Origin: Clostridium yunnanense
Lineage (GTDB): Bacteria > Bacillota > Clostridia > Clostridiales > Clostridiaceae
Length of the DNA stretch: 64,000 nt
Reading direction: 5' to 3'
Assembly: GCF_016595795.1 (NCBI RefSeq)
Contig: NZ_JAENHN010000006.1
Coordinates: 1-64,000, forward strand
The position numbers were made by a program, and so were the translations under genes. This document shows positions 46,272 to 55,832 of this stretch, piece after piece; position 1 is the stretch's first letter, and each line of letters starts with the position of its first letter. Below the pieces are notes generated by a model. That model was given only the letters and a program-made list of their open reading frames with translations. It was not told the origin of the DNA and made no database searches.

Positions 46272-46811
46272 TTAGTATTCTATCCCCTCTCTTGCTGCTA
46301 CCCCTTTTTCATAGTAGTGCTTAATATCCTTCATTTCAGTTACTAAATCTGCTCTTTCAATTAATTCTTTCGGAGCATTTCTGCCTGTTAAAATTAATTC
46401 CATATCATCAGGCTTGATATCTATAAGGTCTGTAACCATTGAAACTTCTAAAAAGTTATTATAAATAGCAGCCATTATCTCATCTAATATCAATATATCA
46501 CATTTTCTTTCTTTTATTACCTCTACAACAAAGTTATATGCCTGCAGTATTTCACTCTTAAGTTCAAGTTTTTCTTGATCATTTAAAGTCCATACAAAGC
46601 CTCTTCTTTTTTCAAATCTATATATGTTAAAATTAGGTGCATGGAATTCTGAAGAATTAAGTTCACCAGTTTTATTACTCTTTAAAAATTGAACCATTAT
46701 TACCTTCATTCCATCACCAACGGCTCTGAAAGCTAATCCTAACGCCGCGGTAGTCTTTCCTTTTCCATTGCCTGTATATATCTGAACATACCCTTTTTCT
46801 AACTTCGCCAT
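46272..46811 (-). CDS. cobA: Cob(I)yrinic acid a,c-diamide adenosyltransferase
   Basis: 179 residues. The P-loop is TGNGKGKTTAALG, followed by VIMVQFLKS and ILDEIMAAI (Walker B), the CobA/BtuR family. It adds the adenosyl group to cobalamin precursors. The ATG at 46811 and a TTG at 46814 are both in reach of AAGGAGTG; I prefer ATG. The gene directly precedes the PatA-like aminotransferase. No other cobalamin gene is in the window. Confidence 0.93.
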   Translation of the reverse strand: MAKLEKGYVQIYTGNGKGKTTAALGLAFRAVGDGMKVIMVQFLKSNKTGELNSSEFHAPNFNIYRFEKRRGFVWTLNDQEKLELKSEILQAYNFVVEVIKERKCDILILDEIMAAIYNNFLEVSMVTDLIDIKPDDMELILTGRNAPKELIERADLVTEMKDIKHYYEKGVAAREGIEY

Positions 46812-47292
46812 CAATTATCACTCCTTTTTGGATTTTAAATCAAGGAAAACAAACTCATTCTTAGTTCATCTCACCATTATATAATATACATATTTATTCT
46901 TCCGGATTGCATAAAAATACATCTAATATGTATAAACAAATAAGTTTTTAAATAAAAAATACTAGTATATCTAACCATAGCTATTATGACCTTTATTTAT
47001 ATTTCAGTTATATAAAATACTTTTGACACACCCTGCAAATCAGCAATTATACAAGGATTTTTCTAATTTTCATATCTTATATATAATCATAATACATTAC
47101 TAAAACGATAAAAAAATGTATTATTAATTAAAAATCTTATAAACTATATTTTACATAAGCTAAGGCAATTTCGCCATAATATTTTATAAAAAATGAATTT
47201 TTTCTCCTTACCCCTTTCATAATCAGTTAAGTTTTATTATAATTATCTTATTGCATATTACATAACTACGCAATAGAGGAAAGGATGATATA
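46812..47292. other. Intergenic region between divergent cobA and dapH
   Basis: About 480 bp of strongly A+T-rich DNA. A TTGACA hexamer occurs at 47028-47033 on the plus strand without a clear -10 at 17 bp. ATTGC...GCAAT around 47251-47275 is a small inverted repeat just before dapH. I see no gene or recognised RNA. Confidence 0.4.
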
Positions 47293-48003
47293 ATGAGTTA
47301 TAATTTTACTGATCCATATGAAATAGCTAGATTTATAAAAGAATCAAAGAAATCAACTCCAGTAAAAGTTTACGTTAATGGAGATTTAAAAGATAGCGAC
47401 ATGAAAAATATCGAATGGTATGGCTCTGACAATTTCTACGTGCTTTTCGGAGAAAGTGACGACATAACAAAAGTGATTCTTGATAATAAACATAAAGTAA
47501 AACATTTTAGAGTTGAAAATGATAGAAGAAACTCAGCAATTCCTATGCTAAACTTACTTGATATAGATGCTAGAATTGAACCAGGTGCAATTATAAGAGA
47601 TAAGGTTACAATAGAAAAAAATGCTGTAATAATGATGGGGGCAGTAATTAATATAGGAGCTGAAATAGGCGAAGCTACTATGGTGGATATGAACGCAGTA
47701 GTAGGTGCTAGAGGAAAGCTAGGAAAGAGAGTTCACCTTGGTGCAGGAGCTGTTGTAGCTGGTGTTTTAGAACCACCTAGCAAAAGCCCTTGTATAATAG
47801 AAGATGATGTTCTTATCGGTGCAAACTCAGTTATCCTTGAAGGAGTAAAAGTTGGTGCTGGATCAGTTGTTGCAGCCGGATCAGTTGTAGTAGACGACGT
47901 TCCATCAGGAGTTGTTGTTGCTGGAACTCCTGCAAAGATAATTAAAAGAGTTGATGATAAGACAAAAGATAAGACTAAAATACTTGACGATTTAAGAAAA
48001 TAA
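47293..48003 (+). CDS. dapH: Tetrahydrodipicolinate N-acetyltransferase
   Basis: 236 residues. An N-terminal helical domain (1-80: [21 protein letters not shown]) is followed by a left-handed beta-helix of hexapeptide repeats (about 90-215, [20 protein letters not shown]). [11 protein letters not shown] and [16 protein letters not shown] are diagnostic for DapH. It acetylates tetrahydrodipicolinate, showing that this organism uses the acetylase branch to diaminopimelate and lysine. A deacetylase (dapL type) is not in the window. The ATG follows AGGAAAGG. Confidence 0.96.
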   Translation: MSYNFTDPYEIARFIKESKKSTPVKVYVNGDLKDSDMKNIEWYGSDNFYVLFGESDDITKVILDNKHKVKHFRVENDRRNSAIPMLNLLDIDARIEPGAIIRDKVTIEKNAVIMMGAVINIGAEIGEATMVDMNAVVGARGKLGKRVHLGAGAVVAGVLEPPSKSPCIIEDDVLIGANSVILEGVKVGAGSVVAAGSVVVDDVPSGVVVAGTPAKIIKRVDDKTKDKTKILDDLRK

Positions 48004-48012
48004 TAATAAAAA

Positions 48013-48040
48013 AATAAGGGCGAAATATTCGCCCTTTTAA
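48013..48040 (+). terminator. Terminator after dapH
   Basis: GGGCGAATATTCGCCC-type stem (48018-48034) followed by TTTTAAT, 15 bp after the dapH stop. Confidence 0.88.
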
Positions 48041-48057
48041 TATGTTCAAATCAGCTT

Positions 48058-48717
48058 TTAAACTGCACCTATTTGATCATCATCTACTAATTCATTTTCC
48101 CCATTTACTCTTTCCATCTTTGAAATGGAAACTTCGTAAGCTACTTTTCTAATTACTTCTTCATCAGAAACCTTTTTTTGATATTCTCTGCTTTGAAGTC
48201 TTCCCCATATTCTAATATTGTCTCCAACGCTTAAAGTTTGGCAGAATCTAGAGTTTCTTCCCCATGCTATTGTAGGTATATAGTCGGATTTGTTGTAAGC
48301 TCTGTTTACAGCAAGCAGTACATCAGCAATCTCTCTGCCAAAAGGAGTTGTCCTATATACTGGTTCCTTACATATATACCCGTCTAAAAAAATTTCATTT
48401 GGGTTTTTGCTTCTTTCATCGCATGGTCTAATGTCACGAGCAAAAACTGTCAATATAAGCTTGTTAGCTCCATCTACAAATTTATTATAAGACCTCAATT
48501 GTCCTTCAACAATTATATCAGTACCTATGCTTAAATCAAAACTAGTAAGTAATCTTTCAGATATTGTAATGTTTAACATATCCTTTGAATCACTTAGTCT
48601 CATTACCTCTAAAGAAAAAGTAAGGAACTTCTCCCCATACATTTCGTGGCTAAAATCCAATCCTGAAGCAACAGTTCCCTCAAGGTAAATTTTATTATTT
48701 AACATTAAATTATCCAT
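48058..48717 (-). CDS. SSB-like protein with two tandem OB folds
   Basis: 219 residues. The first OB fold is about 6-100 (NKIYLEGTVASGLDFSHEMYG), the second about 105-205 (NEIFLDGYICKEPVYRTTPFGREIADVLLAVNR). The second, with TTPFGREIADVLLAVNRAY, closely follows single-stranded DNA-binding proteins. It lacks the acidic DDDIPF tail of replicative SSB, so it is not the housekeeping SSB; it ends NELVDDDQIGAV. It probably binds single-stranded DNA in another process. The ATG follows GAGAGGGG. Confidence 0.8.
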   Translation of the reverse strand: MDNLMLNNKIYLEGTVASGLDFSHEMYGEKFLTFSLEVMRLSDSKDMLNITISERLLTSFDLSIGTDIIVEGQLRSYNKFVDGANKLILTVFARDIRPCDERSKNPNEIFLDGYICKEPVYRTTPFGREIADVLLAVNRAYNKSDYIPTIAWGRNSRFCQTLSVGDNIRIWGRLQSREYQKKVSDEEVIRKVAYEVSISKMERVNGENELVDDDQIGAV

Positions 48718-48833
48718 TTAAACCCCTCTCTCCCTCGTTTTTTAAAATTTTTATTTTTTGTTATAAAGTATAAATTAGAAAACAACTTATTTCCATTATA
48801 ATACATTTAATGCCTTTTTTACAATATGTTTTT

Positions 48834-49586
48834 TTATTGGTTAACTTTATGTTGTTTACCATCGTTGTCCACATCAAAATTATCCTTATAAATAAGGTCA
48901 CCTACAGGTACAAATTCATAACCTTCATCCTTCAATTTCTTAAAAATTCTTTTAAGATTTTCAGGAGTATACTTTCCGTTATTATGGAAAAGTATTATGG
49001 ATCCTGGTTTTACATTTTTTATTACCCTTTCATACTCTTCATCTGCTCCTTTATTTTTCCAATCAACACTATCAACGTCCCATTGTATACAATAGTACCC
49101 CATATTTTTAACTGTATTTACCACAGTATCATTATAAGAACCGCTTGGACACCTAAAAAGCTTGGTCTTATAGCCAGTATTATTATATATAATATCTTCG
49201 GTCTTTTTTATTTCAGAAATCATCCTATCAGTTGATATCTTAATGAAATCTGGATGTATATAGCTATGATTGGCTATTTCATTCCCCCCTTCCTTTATTT
49301 GTTTAAGTTTCTCTACATTTTCTTCATTTGAATTTACCCAGCCTCCCATGATGAAAAATGTACCTTTTACATTATATTCCTTCATTATGTCTAATATACT
49401 TCCAAGGTTATCCTCATCTGTCCAATTGATATCAAAGGTTATAGAAATCTTCTTATCCTCAGTATCAACAGAATATATAGGCAGGGACTTTTTTACCATC
49501 CAAGCATTCACTACTCTTGAAGCAATTGCTGTTGTAACAAATATTAGTACTACAATCAAAAATATAATTTTTTTATTTTTTCTCAA
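48834..49586 (-). CDS. Membrane-anchored polysaccharide deacetylase, PdaB-like
   Basis: 250 residues from a TTG (49586) that follows GGAGGAG by 5 nt. The frame is open a further 21 codons without a ribosome site. A single N-terminal helix (IIFLIVVLIFVTTAIA) anchors it. The NodB domain has SITFDINWTDED in place of TFDDG, as in PdaB, then HSYIHPD (metal histidines) and LFRCPSGSYN. PdaB is needed for normal spore cortex in Bacillus. A role in cortex or wall peptidoglycan is inferred. Confidence 0.83.
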   Translation of the reverse strand: MRKNKKIIFLIVVLIFVTTAIASRVVNAWMVKKSLPIYSVDTEDKKISITFDINWTDEDNLGSILDIMKEYNVKGTFFIMGGWVNSNEENVEKLKQIKEGGNEIANHSYIHPDFIKISTDRMISEIKKTEDIIYNNTGYKTKLFRCPSGSYNDTVVNTVKNMGYYCIQWDVDSVDWKNKGADEEYERVIKNVKPGSIILFHNNGKYTPENLKRIFKKLKDEGYEFVPVGDLIYKDNFDVDNDGKQHKVNQ

Positions 49587-49723
49587 ATGAACTCCTCCAC
49601 AATGAAGTCTCTTTAAAATAATATTCAGTAAGTTATTAAATAATGACAATAAAAATTTTCATAGAGAAATAGTTAAGTTTTATGCTATAATAAAGCTATA
49701 CTGGTGAGTGGGAGGATAAACGT

Positions 49724-50254
49724 ATGAATGATAACACATTAGAACTAGCGGAAAACAAGCTTCTGCTTTTATATATAATTAAATCTATTAAGTATCCAAT
49801 ATCTAATGCCCAATTAACTGAAATTGTTTTAGAAAATAGTTTCATTAATTACTTTTTCCTTCAACAGTATCTTACAGAGCTTATCTCTTCGGGTTTTATT
49901 AAATATGAAGATACAAATGAAAAGAAACTGTTATATATTACGGATGTAGGGAATAAAGTTTTAACTTTATTTAAGGATAGAATTTCTCCTCAGCGATTAA
50001 ACGTAATAGATGATTATCTAAAATCAAGTATAGAAAAGATAAAAAGAGAACTCACTATATCTGCAGATTATACACCAGACCAAAATAATACCTTTATAGT
50101 TAATTTAAAAGCAGTGGAAGATGATAGTTTGTTGATGGAGTTAAAGGTAAGTGTAGCTTCAAAAAAACAAGCCGTTGCATTGTGTAGCAAGTGGAAAGAA
50201 AATCCTTCCACAATCTACAATAATATAATCAACGTACTCATAGAAGATAATTAA
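49724..50254 (+). CDS. DUF4364-family winged-helix protein
   Basis: 176 residues. The N-terminal half is a winged helix (NKLLLLYIIKSIKYPISNAQLTEIVLENSFINYFFLQQYL). The C-terminal half is a beta-rich domain with ADYTPDQNNTFIVNLKAVEDD. It matches the DUF4364 family, common in clostridia and of unknown function, possibly a PadR-like regulator. A TATAAT-type -10 at 49687 lies just upstream. The ATG is preceded by GGGAGG. Confidence 0.85.
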   Translation: MNDNTLELAENKLLLLYIIKSIKYPISNAQLTEIVLENSFINYFFLQQYLTELISSGFIKYEDTNEKKLLYITDVGNKVLTLFKDRISPQRLNVIDDYLKSSIEKIKRELTISADYTPDQNNTFIVNLKAVEDDSLLMELKVSVASKKQAVALCSKWKENPSTIYNNIINVLIEDN

Positions 50255-50514
50255 GAAATTTGATACACGTAAAATGCATGCTAAAAACACTCTTATTAAG
50301 ATTGTTATTACGCATGTATATTTTTTTACTGTGTAGTCCATTTATACAAAAAAACGAAAAAATTATAAGCTTACAATTTAAGAAATTACTCCTAATGATT
50401 AATGACTCTTTAATAAAACCTAGTAATGTAGTATAATTACTTTAGAATGAGATTGGATATAATTTCTACAGATTATGTTCAAATAAAATCAAAATTAAGA
50501 GGGGGAAGCCTTAA

Positions 50515-50766
50515 ATGAACTCATACAAAACATCTAACGTGTGTGCAAAAGAAGTTAGTTTTGAAATAGTTGACAACAAAATATCTAGTGTAAACTTTGT
50601 AGGTGGTTGCAATGGTAACCTAAAAGGAATATCTTCACTTATCGAAGGTATGGAAGTTAATGATGCTATGAACAAGTTAAGAGGCATTACTTGCGGTACT
50701 AAGGGCACTTCATGTCCAGACCAATTGTCGAAAGCCTTAGAAGAATATTTAAGCACCACTGTTTAA
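50515..50766 (+). CDS. TSCPD-domain protein (TIGR03905 type)
   Basis: 83 residues. The domain name motif GTSCPDQLSKALEEYL is at the C-terminus, and YKTSNVCAKEVSFEI and GGCNGNLKGIS complete it. TSCPD domains also occur at the C-terminus of B12-dependent ribonucleotide reductase, where the cysteines may act in redox transfer; stand-alone forms are unexplained. Cysteines 9, 32, 61 and 68 are visible. The ATG follows GAGGGGG. Confidence 0.9.
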   Translation: MNSYKTSNVCAKEVSFEIVDNKISSVNFVGGCNGNLKGISSLIEGMEVNDAMNKLRGITCGTKGTSCPDQLSKALEEYLSTTV

Positions 50767-51209
50767 TTATATAGTCAGCTAAAGAAAAGCATGAAAAGAT
50801 ATCTTATATCCTTCATGCTTTTTTTATATTCGAGGTTCACATAACATATCCATGTCTTAGCTTCTATTTTAATAAAAAAATTACTAAAATGTTTTTGGGT
50901 ACATTACCCTTTCCGCATATATGAGAAATCTTACAAGTTGATAAGTTTTATTTTTTAATATATATTAAAAAATATAAATAAACCCGATGAAGTATATATC
51001 AAACTAACTTAAATATTTTTAGACTTTTCTATGGTATAAAAATATAGTATAGTATTAATACTAGCTAATTTATATTTTGATTTTAAGATATTTTTTTGTA
51101 ATATACTTAATAGCTTTAATTTTAATAGTACATGCTATCTTAATAAAACCAATTGCAAGACTTATATATTTTTAAAAAGTAATGAATATTATGCAGAAAG
51201 GTGGTAGCC
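50767..51209 (+). terminator. Terminator (50785-50825) and A+T-rich intergenic region
   Basis: AAAAGCATGAA (50785-50795) pairs with TTCATGCTTTTTTT starting at 50812, the terminator of the TSCPD gene. The remaining about 380 bp to the next start are extremely A+T-rich with no gene or recognised RNA. Confidence 0.8.
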
Positions 51210-51854
51210 ATGGAAGACTTTAATACAAAAAATCACCCTGAACTTGTAGAAATAAAACTTTCAATTTACGATTTTGACAACATACATTATGGTGGAAGTC
51301 AGCATTGGTTCCCTAAAAAGCATCACCAATTAAGCGGTTGCGGCCCTGTTGCTGCAGCTAATATAACTGCCTACCTATCCAAGTTAGCTCCTGATAAGTT
51401 TAGCACTCTTTATCCATACAAGGATATTATAAATAAGCAAGATTTTATAGAACATATGATAGAAGTCCGAAAATTTGTAGTTCCAGGTATGTTTGGACTT
51501 ACTTCTGTAACTCAATTTAGCGATAACATTTTAGCTTTTAGTGAAAGCAGGGGCGTATCATTGGTTCCCCATATATTAGACGAACAAGCAAACATGCAAG
51601 AAGCTATGGACTTTATCCTAGAAGCCCTTCACCTTAAGTTGCCAGTTGCTATTTTAGTACTTAAACATCCAGTAAAGGAACTAGAAGATTATACTTGGCA
51701 TTGGATGACAATAACAAATTTGCGTTTTGACTCTAATAATAGCAAGTATTATATTTCAGTTTCAACTTACGGAGAATTTCACGAAATTGATTTAGATTTA
51801 CTTTGGAATAACAGACGACCTAAGGACATAATAAGATTGGCATATTTTACTTAA
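51210..51854 (+). CDS. C39-like cysteine peptidase-fold protein of unknown role
   Basis: 214 residues from the ATG that follows AAAGGTGG; a GTG at 51201 lies inside that site. QLSGCGPVAAANITAYLS resembles the catalytic-cysteine helix of C39-like peptidases, and WHWMTITNL with the following ISVSTYGE would supply the His and a polar third residue. There is no signal peptide, membrane segment or ABC domain, so it is not a bacteriocin exporter. It is a single gene. The peptidase fold is inferred from these motifs; the substrate is unknown. Confidence 0.65.
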   Translation: MEDFNTKNHPELVEIKLSIYDFDNIHYGGSQHWFPKKHHQLSGCGPVAAANITAYLSKLAPDKFSTLYPYKDIINKQDFIEHMIEVRKFVVPGMFGLTSVTQFSDNILAFSESRGVSLVPHILDEQANMQEAMDFILEALHLKLPVAILVLKHPVKELEDYTWHWMTITNLRFDSNNSKYYISVSTYGEFHEIDLDLLWNNRRPKDIIRLAYFT

Positions 51855-52220
51855 ATAAATTGTTTTTTGAAATCCCAATTGAAGTTTCCATACATATGAT
51901 GCTTCAATGAGTTTCTCTGATATAACCAATTAATTTAACTTTTATTAAATTATCACTTTCAAGTTAAATAGTTAATAACTAATAATATAAAAGATGTATA
52001 AACACATACTCTATAAAACTGCTCATGTTACTTCGGTATATCATGGGCAGTTTCTTCACGTATTTTTTATCTTTTATATCTAAATTTATTATCCATATGT
52101 ACAAGGGCATCTTCATATCTATATATTTTTATATTAAATAGTGTAATCAAGAATATGTAATTAAAATTTACAAAAACTAAGCATGAAAGTAATTTAATAA
52201 CTTTTAAAGGAGGAACCTTC
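51855..52220 (+). terminator. Intergenic region with a stem-loop at 52017-52054
   Basis: AACTGCTCATG (from 52017) pairs with CATGGGCAGTTT (ending at 52053), followed by TTCTTCACGTATTTTTTATC. It is a likely terminator, though 160 bp from the preceding gene. The rest of the 366 bp shows nothing. Confidence 0.6.
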
Positions 52221-53258
52221 ATGCCTACTATTAATATGCTCTCCTCTGCTGAAAAGGTAAAAGGCCAAGGAGTTATGTCTGCCTACATTGAACAAGTAAA
52301 TCTAGTAAGACAAGGACTTACAGAAAACTATAAAGTAAAGGTAAATAACATATTCTTTTGTGATATAATGCACTATCATACAATTGATTTCAAATTTTTT
52401 CTAAGTATTCCACTAGCAAAACTTCTAGGAACAAGCGTGGCATATGTACATTTTGTTCCAGAAACCATAGAAGAAAGCCTAAAACTACCTTCATTTATAA
52501 AAAAGATATTTTATAAATATATGATTTGGTTCTACAGGAGTGTTGACCATTTAGTGGTAGTTAATCCTTATTTTATAGATGTGCTAAAAAGTTATAAAAT
52601 TGATGAACATAAGGTAACCTATATTCCAAACTTTGTGTCAGAAGATAATTTTTATAGATATGAGGCTTCTAAAATCAAGAATATAAGGAGTTCATACGAA
52701 ATTCCTTTAGATAAATTCGTTGTTTTAGGAGTTGGGCAAGTTCAAACTAGAAAAGGTGTAATGGATTTTATCGAAGTTGCCAAAACCCTTCCTGATATAC
52801 AGTTTATATGGGCTGGTGGCTTTTCCTTTGGTTCAATAACTGATGGTTATAAAGAGTTAAAAAAGGTCATTGAAAATCCACCTTCTAATGTTAAATTTTT
52901 AGGTATAGTGGAAAGAAGCAAGATGAATGATATTTATAATATTTGTGATTTAATGTTCTTGCCATCATATAATGAACTTTTTCCTATGTCAATTCTAGAG
53001 GCTATGGCATTAAAAACGCCTATACTTTTACGAGATTTAGATATATATAAGAACATTCTATTTGATAGTTATTTAAAAGGAAATAGTAACGCAGAGTTCA
53101 CTAACATAATAGGATCTATTCAAAATAAGAATGAAAACTATCAACTTTGGTGTGATAATTCAGCTAAGTGCCATGATTTTTATTCTAAAGACTATGTATT
53201 GCAAATGTGGAAACAGTTTTATGATGAAATTTATAACAAGAAGCTCAGGAGAAGTTAA
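52221..53258 (+). CDS. GT4 glycosyltransferase, LafB/diglycosyl-diacylglycerol synthase-like
   Basis: 345 residues. The start INMLSSAEKVKGQGVMSAYIEQV is like that of enzymes that add a second sugar to monoglycosyl-diacylglycerol (LafB, BgsA, Acholeplasma DGS). The EX7E motif is in YNELFPMSILEAMAL, and LGVGQVQTRKGVMDFIEVA binds the nucleotide sugar. It would act at the inner face of the membrane. It is followed without a gap by a YbhN-type membrane protein. The ATG follows AAAGGAGG. Confidence 0.83.
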   Translation: MPTINMLSSAEKVKGQGVMSAYIEQVNLVRQGLTENYKVKVNNIFFCDIMHYHTIDFKFFLSIPLAKLLGTSVAYVHFVPETIEESLKLPSFIKKIFYKYMIWFYRSVDHLVVVNPYFIDVLKSYKIDEHKVTYIPNFVSEDNFYRYEASKIKNIRSSYEIPLDKFVVLGVGQVQTRKGVMDFIEVAKTLPDIQFIWAGGFSFGSITDGYKELKKVIENPPSNVKFLGIVERSKMNDIYNICDLMFLPSYNELFPMSILEAMALKTPILLRDLDIYKNILFDSYLKGNSNAEFTNIIGSIQNKNENYQLWCDNSAKCHDFYSKDYVLQMWKQFYDEIYNKKLRRS

Positions 53259-54287
53259 ATGAAAAGTAAGATATTAAACATAATCATTGTAGTCGTATCT
53301 ATTTGTATTTTCCTATCATTTTTTCTTTTTACCAAAGGTCTTAAAACATTAATTAATGAAATAAGAACCTTAAGTACCAGCTGGATTATATTATCAGCTC
53401 TTATGATGATTATGTTTTTGTTTTTCGAGACGTTGGTATTATACGTAATAATTAGGCAATTTCATAGGATAAATAACTTGTTTGTAAAATGTTTAAGATT
53501 CGAAATCATTGGTCAATTTTTTGGAGCCATTACTCCCTTTGCAGCTGCTAGTCATCCTGCACAATTATATGAAATGAGTGAAAGTGGAATTTCTGGTGGG
53601 ACTGGTGTTTCTATATTAATGATTAAGTTTATGATTCACCAAGTTATAAATATTATTATTTTAGTTTTAGCAATATTATTTAAGTTTAAATATTTCTATT
53701 CAAAAGTGCCATATTTCTTATATTTTTGTATATCTGGCCTTGTGGTTCATGTAATGATTATGATAATAGCAACATTATTTTTATTAAACAAAAAATTAAC
53801 AAGTACCATAGTAATTTATTGTCTAAATCTACTTAAAAAAGTTAAATTACTGAAGAATCCGGAAGAAACTTATAAACAATTAGAAACTGAGTTAAAGACT
53901 TTTCATAAAACTGTTTTCATGATTATCAAATATAAAAAATTATGCCTTTATTCATCTATCCTCACACTTCTGCAGTGGTTAGCATACTTTAGTATACCTT
54001 ATTGCATTTATAGAGGCTTTGGCTTTAATTATTCTGATATATTCACAATGGTAGCAGCTCAAGTTTTCTTGGTAAACTTCATGGCTATAATACCTCTTCC
54101 TGGCGCTGAAGGAGGGGCTGAAGGTGGTTTTTATCTTATATATGGTTTATTCTTCAAGTCCGGAACCATCATAACTGCTATTTTCTTATGGAGATTAATC
54201 ACATACTACTCTTCAATTGCAATTGGTAGTATATTTACTTTACTCCTTCCAAATAGTAACTCAAGTAGAAACATGAATAAAAACTAG
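53259..54287 (+). CDS. YbhN/LPG-synthase-TM-family membrane protein (LafC-like position)
   Basis: 342 residues, about eight membrane helices. EIIGQFFGAITPFAAASHPAQLYEM and IIPLPGAEGGAEGGF are the family's conserved loops (UPF0104, the membrane half of MprF without the synthase domain). In Listeria a membrane protein of unknown role, LafC, accompanies the glycolipid synthases, and the position here suggests glycolipid handling or flipping. It starts directly at the end of the glycosyltransferase gene, with AGGAG in the latter's last codons. Confidence 0.85.
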   Translation: MKSKILNIIIVVVSICIFLSFFLFTKGLKTLINEIRTLSTSWIILSALMMIMFLFFETLVLYVIIRQFHRINNLFVKCLRFEIIGQFFGAITPFAAASHPAQLYEMSESGISGGTGVSILMIKFMIHQVINIIILVLAILFKFKYFYSKVPYFLYFCISGLVVHVMIMIIATLFLLNKKLTSTIVIYCLNLLKKVKLLKNPEETYKQLETELKTFHKTVFMIIKYKKLCLYSSILTLLQWLAYFSIPYCIYRGFGFNYSDIFTMVAAQVFLVNFMAIIPLPGAEGGAEGGFYLIYGLFFKSGTIITAIFLWRLITYYSSIAIGSIFTLLLPNSNSSRNMNKN

Positions 54288-54315
54288 TATAATTAATAGA
54301 TTATACTAGTTTTTA
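54281..54315 (+). terminator. Terminator after the glycosyltransferase-YbhN pair
   Basis: AAACTAGTATAA (54281-54292) pairs with TTATACTAGTTT (54301-54312) and is followed by TTA; the stem includes the stop codon. Confidence 0.75.
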
Positions 54316-54400
54316 CTTATAGACTTATACTTTAAGCATAATTGTATTTAAAGTAATCTACTCTATAAATTCTTTTATTTGCTTCTAGAGTCTTATTATA

Positions 54401-55597
54401 TTAAGTTTTATGATTTATCAAAGCACCTACATCTAATCCTATTTCTTCACTTCTATTTATTGCGCTAATATATTTTTCTAAAACTTTGCTTGCGAAAATT
54501 TCACTTGAATATTCATTGGATTTAATTTCAGCATACTTTTTCATATCACCCCTCAAAGAATCATCCTTTAAAATTCTATCAAGATATTTTTCAAATTCCA
54601 ACTCATCATTATATGTATAACCATTTTTCCCTTCATCAATAACTCCATCTATACAGGGATCATATTTGCATACCACTGGACACCCACTAGTTAAGGCTTC
54701 AAGATAAGTTAGTCCTTGAGTTTCACTAGTTGATGCTGTAACAAATATTTCAGCTATTTTATAGTATTTATATACCTCATTTGAATTTACCATTCCAGTA
54801 AATATAACTCTATCCTCTATCTTTTTATTAACTACTTGATTTTTTAAGCTATCTAAATATGGTCCACCACCTACAACTAGGAGTTTCAAGTTTTTATTCG
54901 TTTTCATTATATTAGGCATAAATGAAATTATTTCACTTATGTTTTTTTCCTGTCCTATCCTACCTATATATGCTACAATTCTATCATCATTTCTAAGATT
55001 GAGCTTATTCATAATTTCCTGTTTTTCTTCTATTGACACTTGCTGTTTAAACTTACTTAAATCAATCCCTGTTGGAATAACATAAATCGGCTTATTAATT
55101 CCATAACTCACAAGTGATTTTTTAGCCTTTTCAGTTGGGGCTATAATACTATCCAAGCTATTTAACAACAGCTTTATTATCTTAGCTGAAGTATTTTTAT
55201 TTATAAGTTTTCCACCTAATAAATAGCATAAATAATCCTCGTACATTGTGTGATAAGTGTGTATATGCGGAATATCTAACTTATTTGAAATATACTTTGA
55301 TACCATCATCATAGAAAATTCTGTTTGAGAATGAATAATGTCTGGATTCCATCTTATAACTTCGCTTACTAACTTATTCTGTAAAGGAAATTTAATTCTA
55401 GCATCAGGATAAACCCCTACTCCAAAAGATTTCAAATAATATACATCCCCATATATTTCTTCATTGCCATTATGAGATAAAGTCAGAATTTTAACCTTAT
55501 GCCCCATTCTTATCAATTCATTATATAAATTATTCACCGAGGTTATTACACCATTTACCATTGGGAAATACGTATCTGTGGTTATTAAAATCTTCAT
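54401..55597 (-). CDS. GT4 glycosyltransferase, LafA/monoglycosyl-diacylglycerol synthase-like
   Basis: 398 residues. The N-terminus MKILITTDTYFPMVNGVITSVNNL and HIHTYHTMYEDYLCYL are typical of 1,2-diacylglycerol 3-glucosyltransferases (LafA, Acholeplasma MGS). YIGRIGQEKNISEIISF binds the nucleotide sugar, and the EX7E motif is in SETQGLTYLEALT. It would make the first glycolipid used by the LafB-like enzyme encoded convergently next to it. The ATG follows AGGAGGC. An R1 repeat lies between its start and the divergent radical SAM gene. Confidence 0.82.
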   Translation of the reverse strand: MKILITTDTYFPMVNGVITSVNNLYNELIRMGHKVKILTLSHNGNEEIYGDVYYLKSFGVGVYPDARIKFPLQNKLVSEVIRWNPDIIHSQTEFSMMMVSKYISNKLDIPHIHTYHTMYEDYLCYLLGGKLINKNTSAKIIKLLLNSLDSIIAPTEKAKKSLVSYGINKPIYVIPTGIDLSKFKQQVSIEEKQEIMNKLNLRNDDRIVAYIGRIGQEKNISEIISFMPNIMKTNKNLKLLVVGGGPYLDSLKNQVVNKKIEDRVIFTGMVNSNEVYKYYKIAEIFVTASTSETQGLTYLEALTSGCPVVCKYDPCIDGVIDEGKNGYTYNDELEFEKYLDRILKDDSLRGDMKKYAEIKSNEYSSEIFASKVLEKYISAINRSEEIGLDVGALINHKT

Positions 55598-55689
55598 TAG
55601 CTTTGCCTCCTGTTACTGCTATTTAAAACATTCTTTTCTCTAAACTACAAATTTCCTCTAAACATTAACTAGTGTTTCCATTAATAGAG

Positions 55690-55790
55690 TAAAAAATCGT
55701 TGAAGTGACTTTCTTTAGTGATTTTTTATGCATAAGCCTTTTCGAATTCATATATGGAAAACTTGGCAGGCCCATATTTTTCTTTTTATT
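55690..55790 (-). repeat. Repeat family R1, copy B
   Basis: Shares with the other copies ATGCATAAGCC (in place of GCGCATCTGCC), TTTTCGAATTCATATATGGAAAA, and CTTGGCAGGCCCATATTTTTCTTTTT. GCC (55736) pairs with GGC (55769), and TTTTC pairs with GAAAA around a 13-nt loop. The terminal hairpin is degenerate. It lies about 95 bp upstream of the LafA-like gene, in its direction, within the divergent intergenic region. Confidence 0.6.
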
Positions 55791-55832
55791 TTCGATTTGT
55801 ATATAAAATTGTTTTTCAGCAAAACATATCAA

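Noticed and set aside
48810-49235. 141-codon plus-strand open frame
   Set aside because: It lies antisense inside the clear PdaB-like deacetylase gene, has hydrophobic low-complexity translation and no ribosome site.
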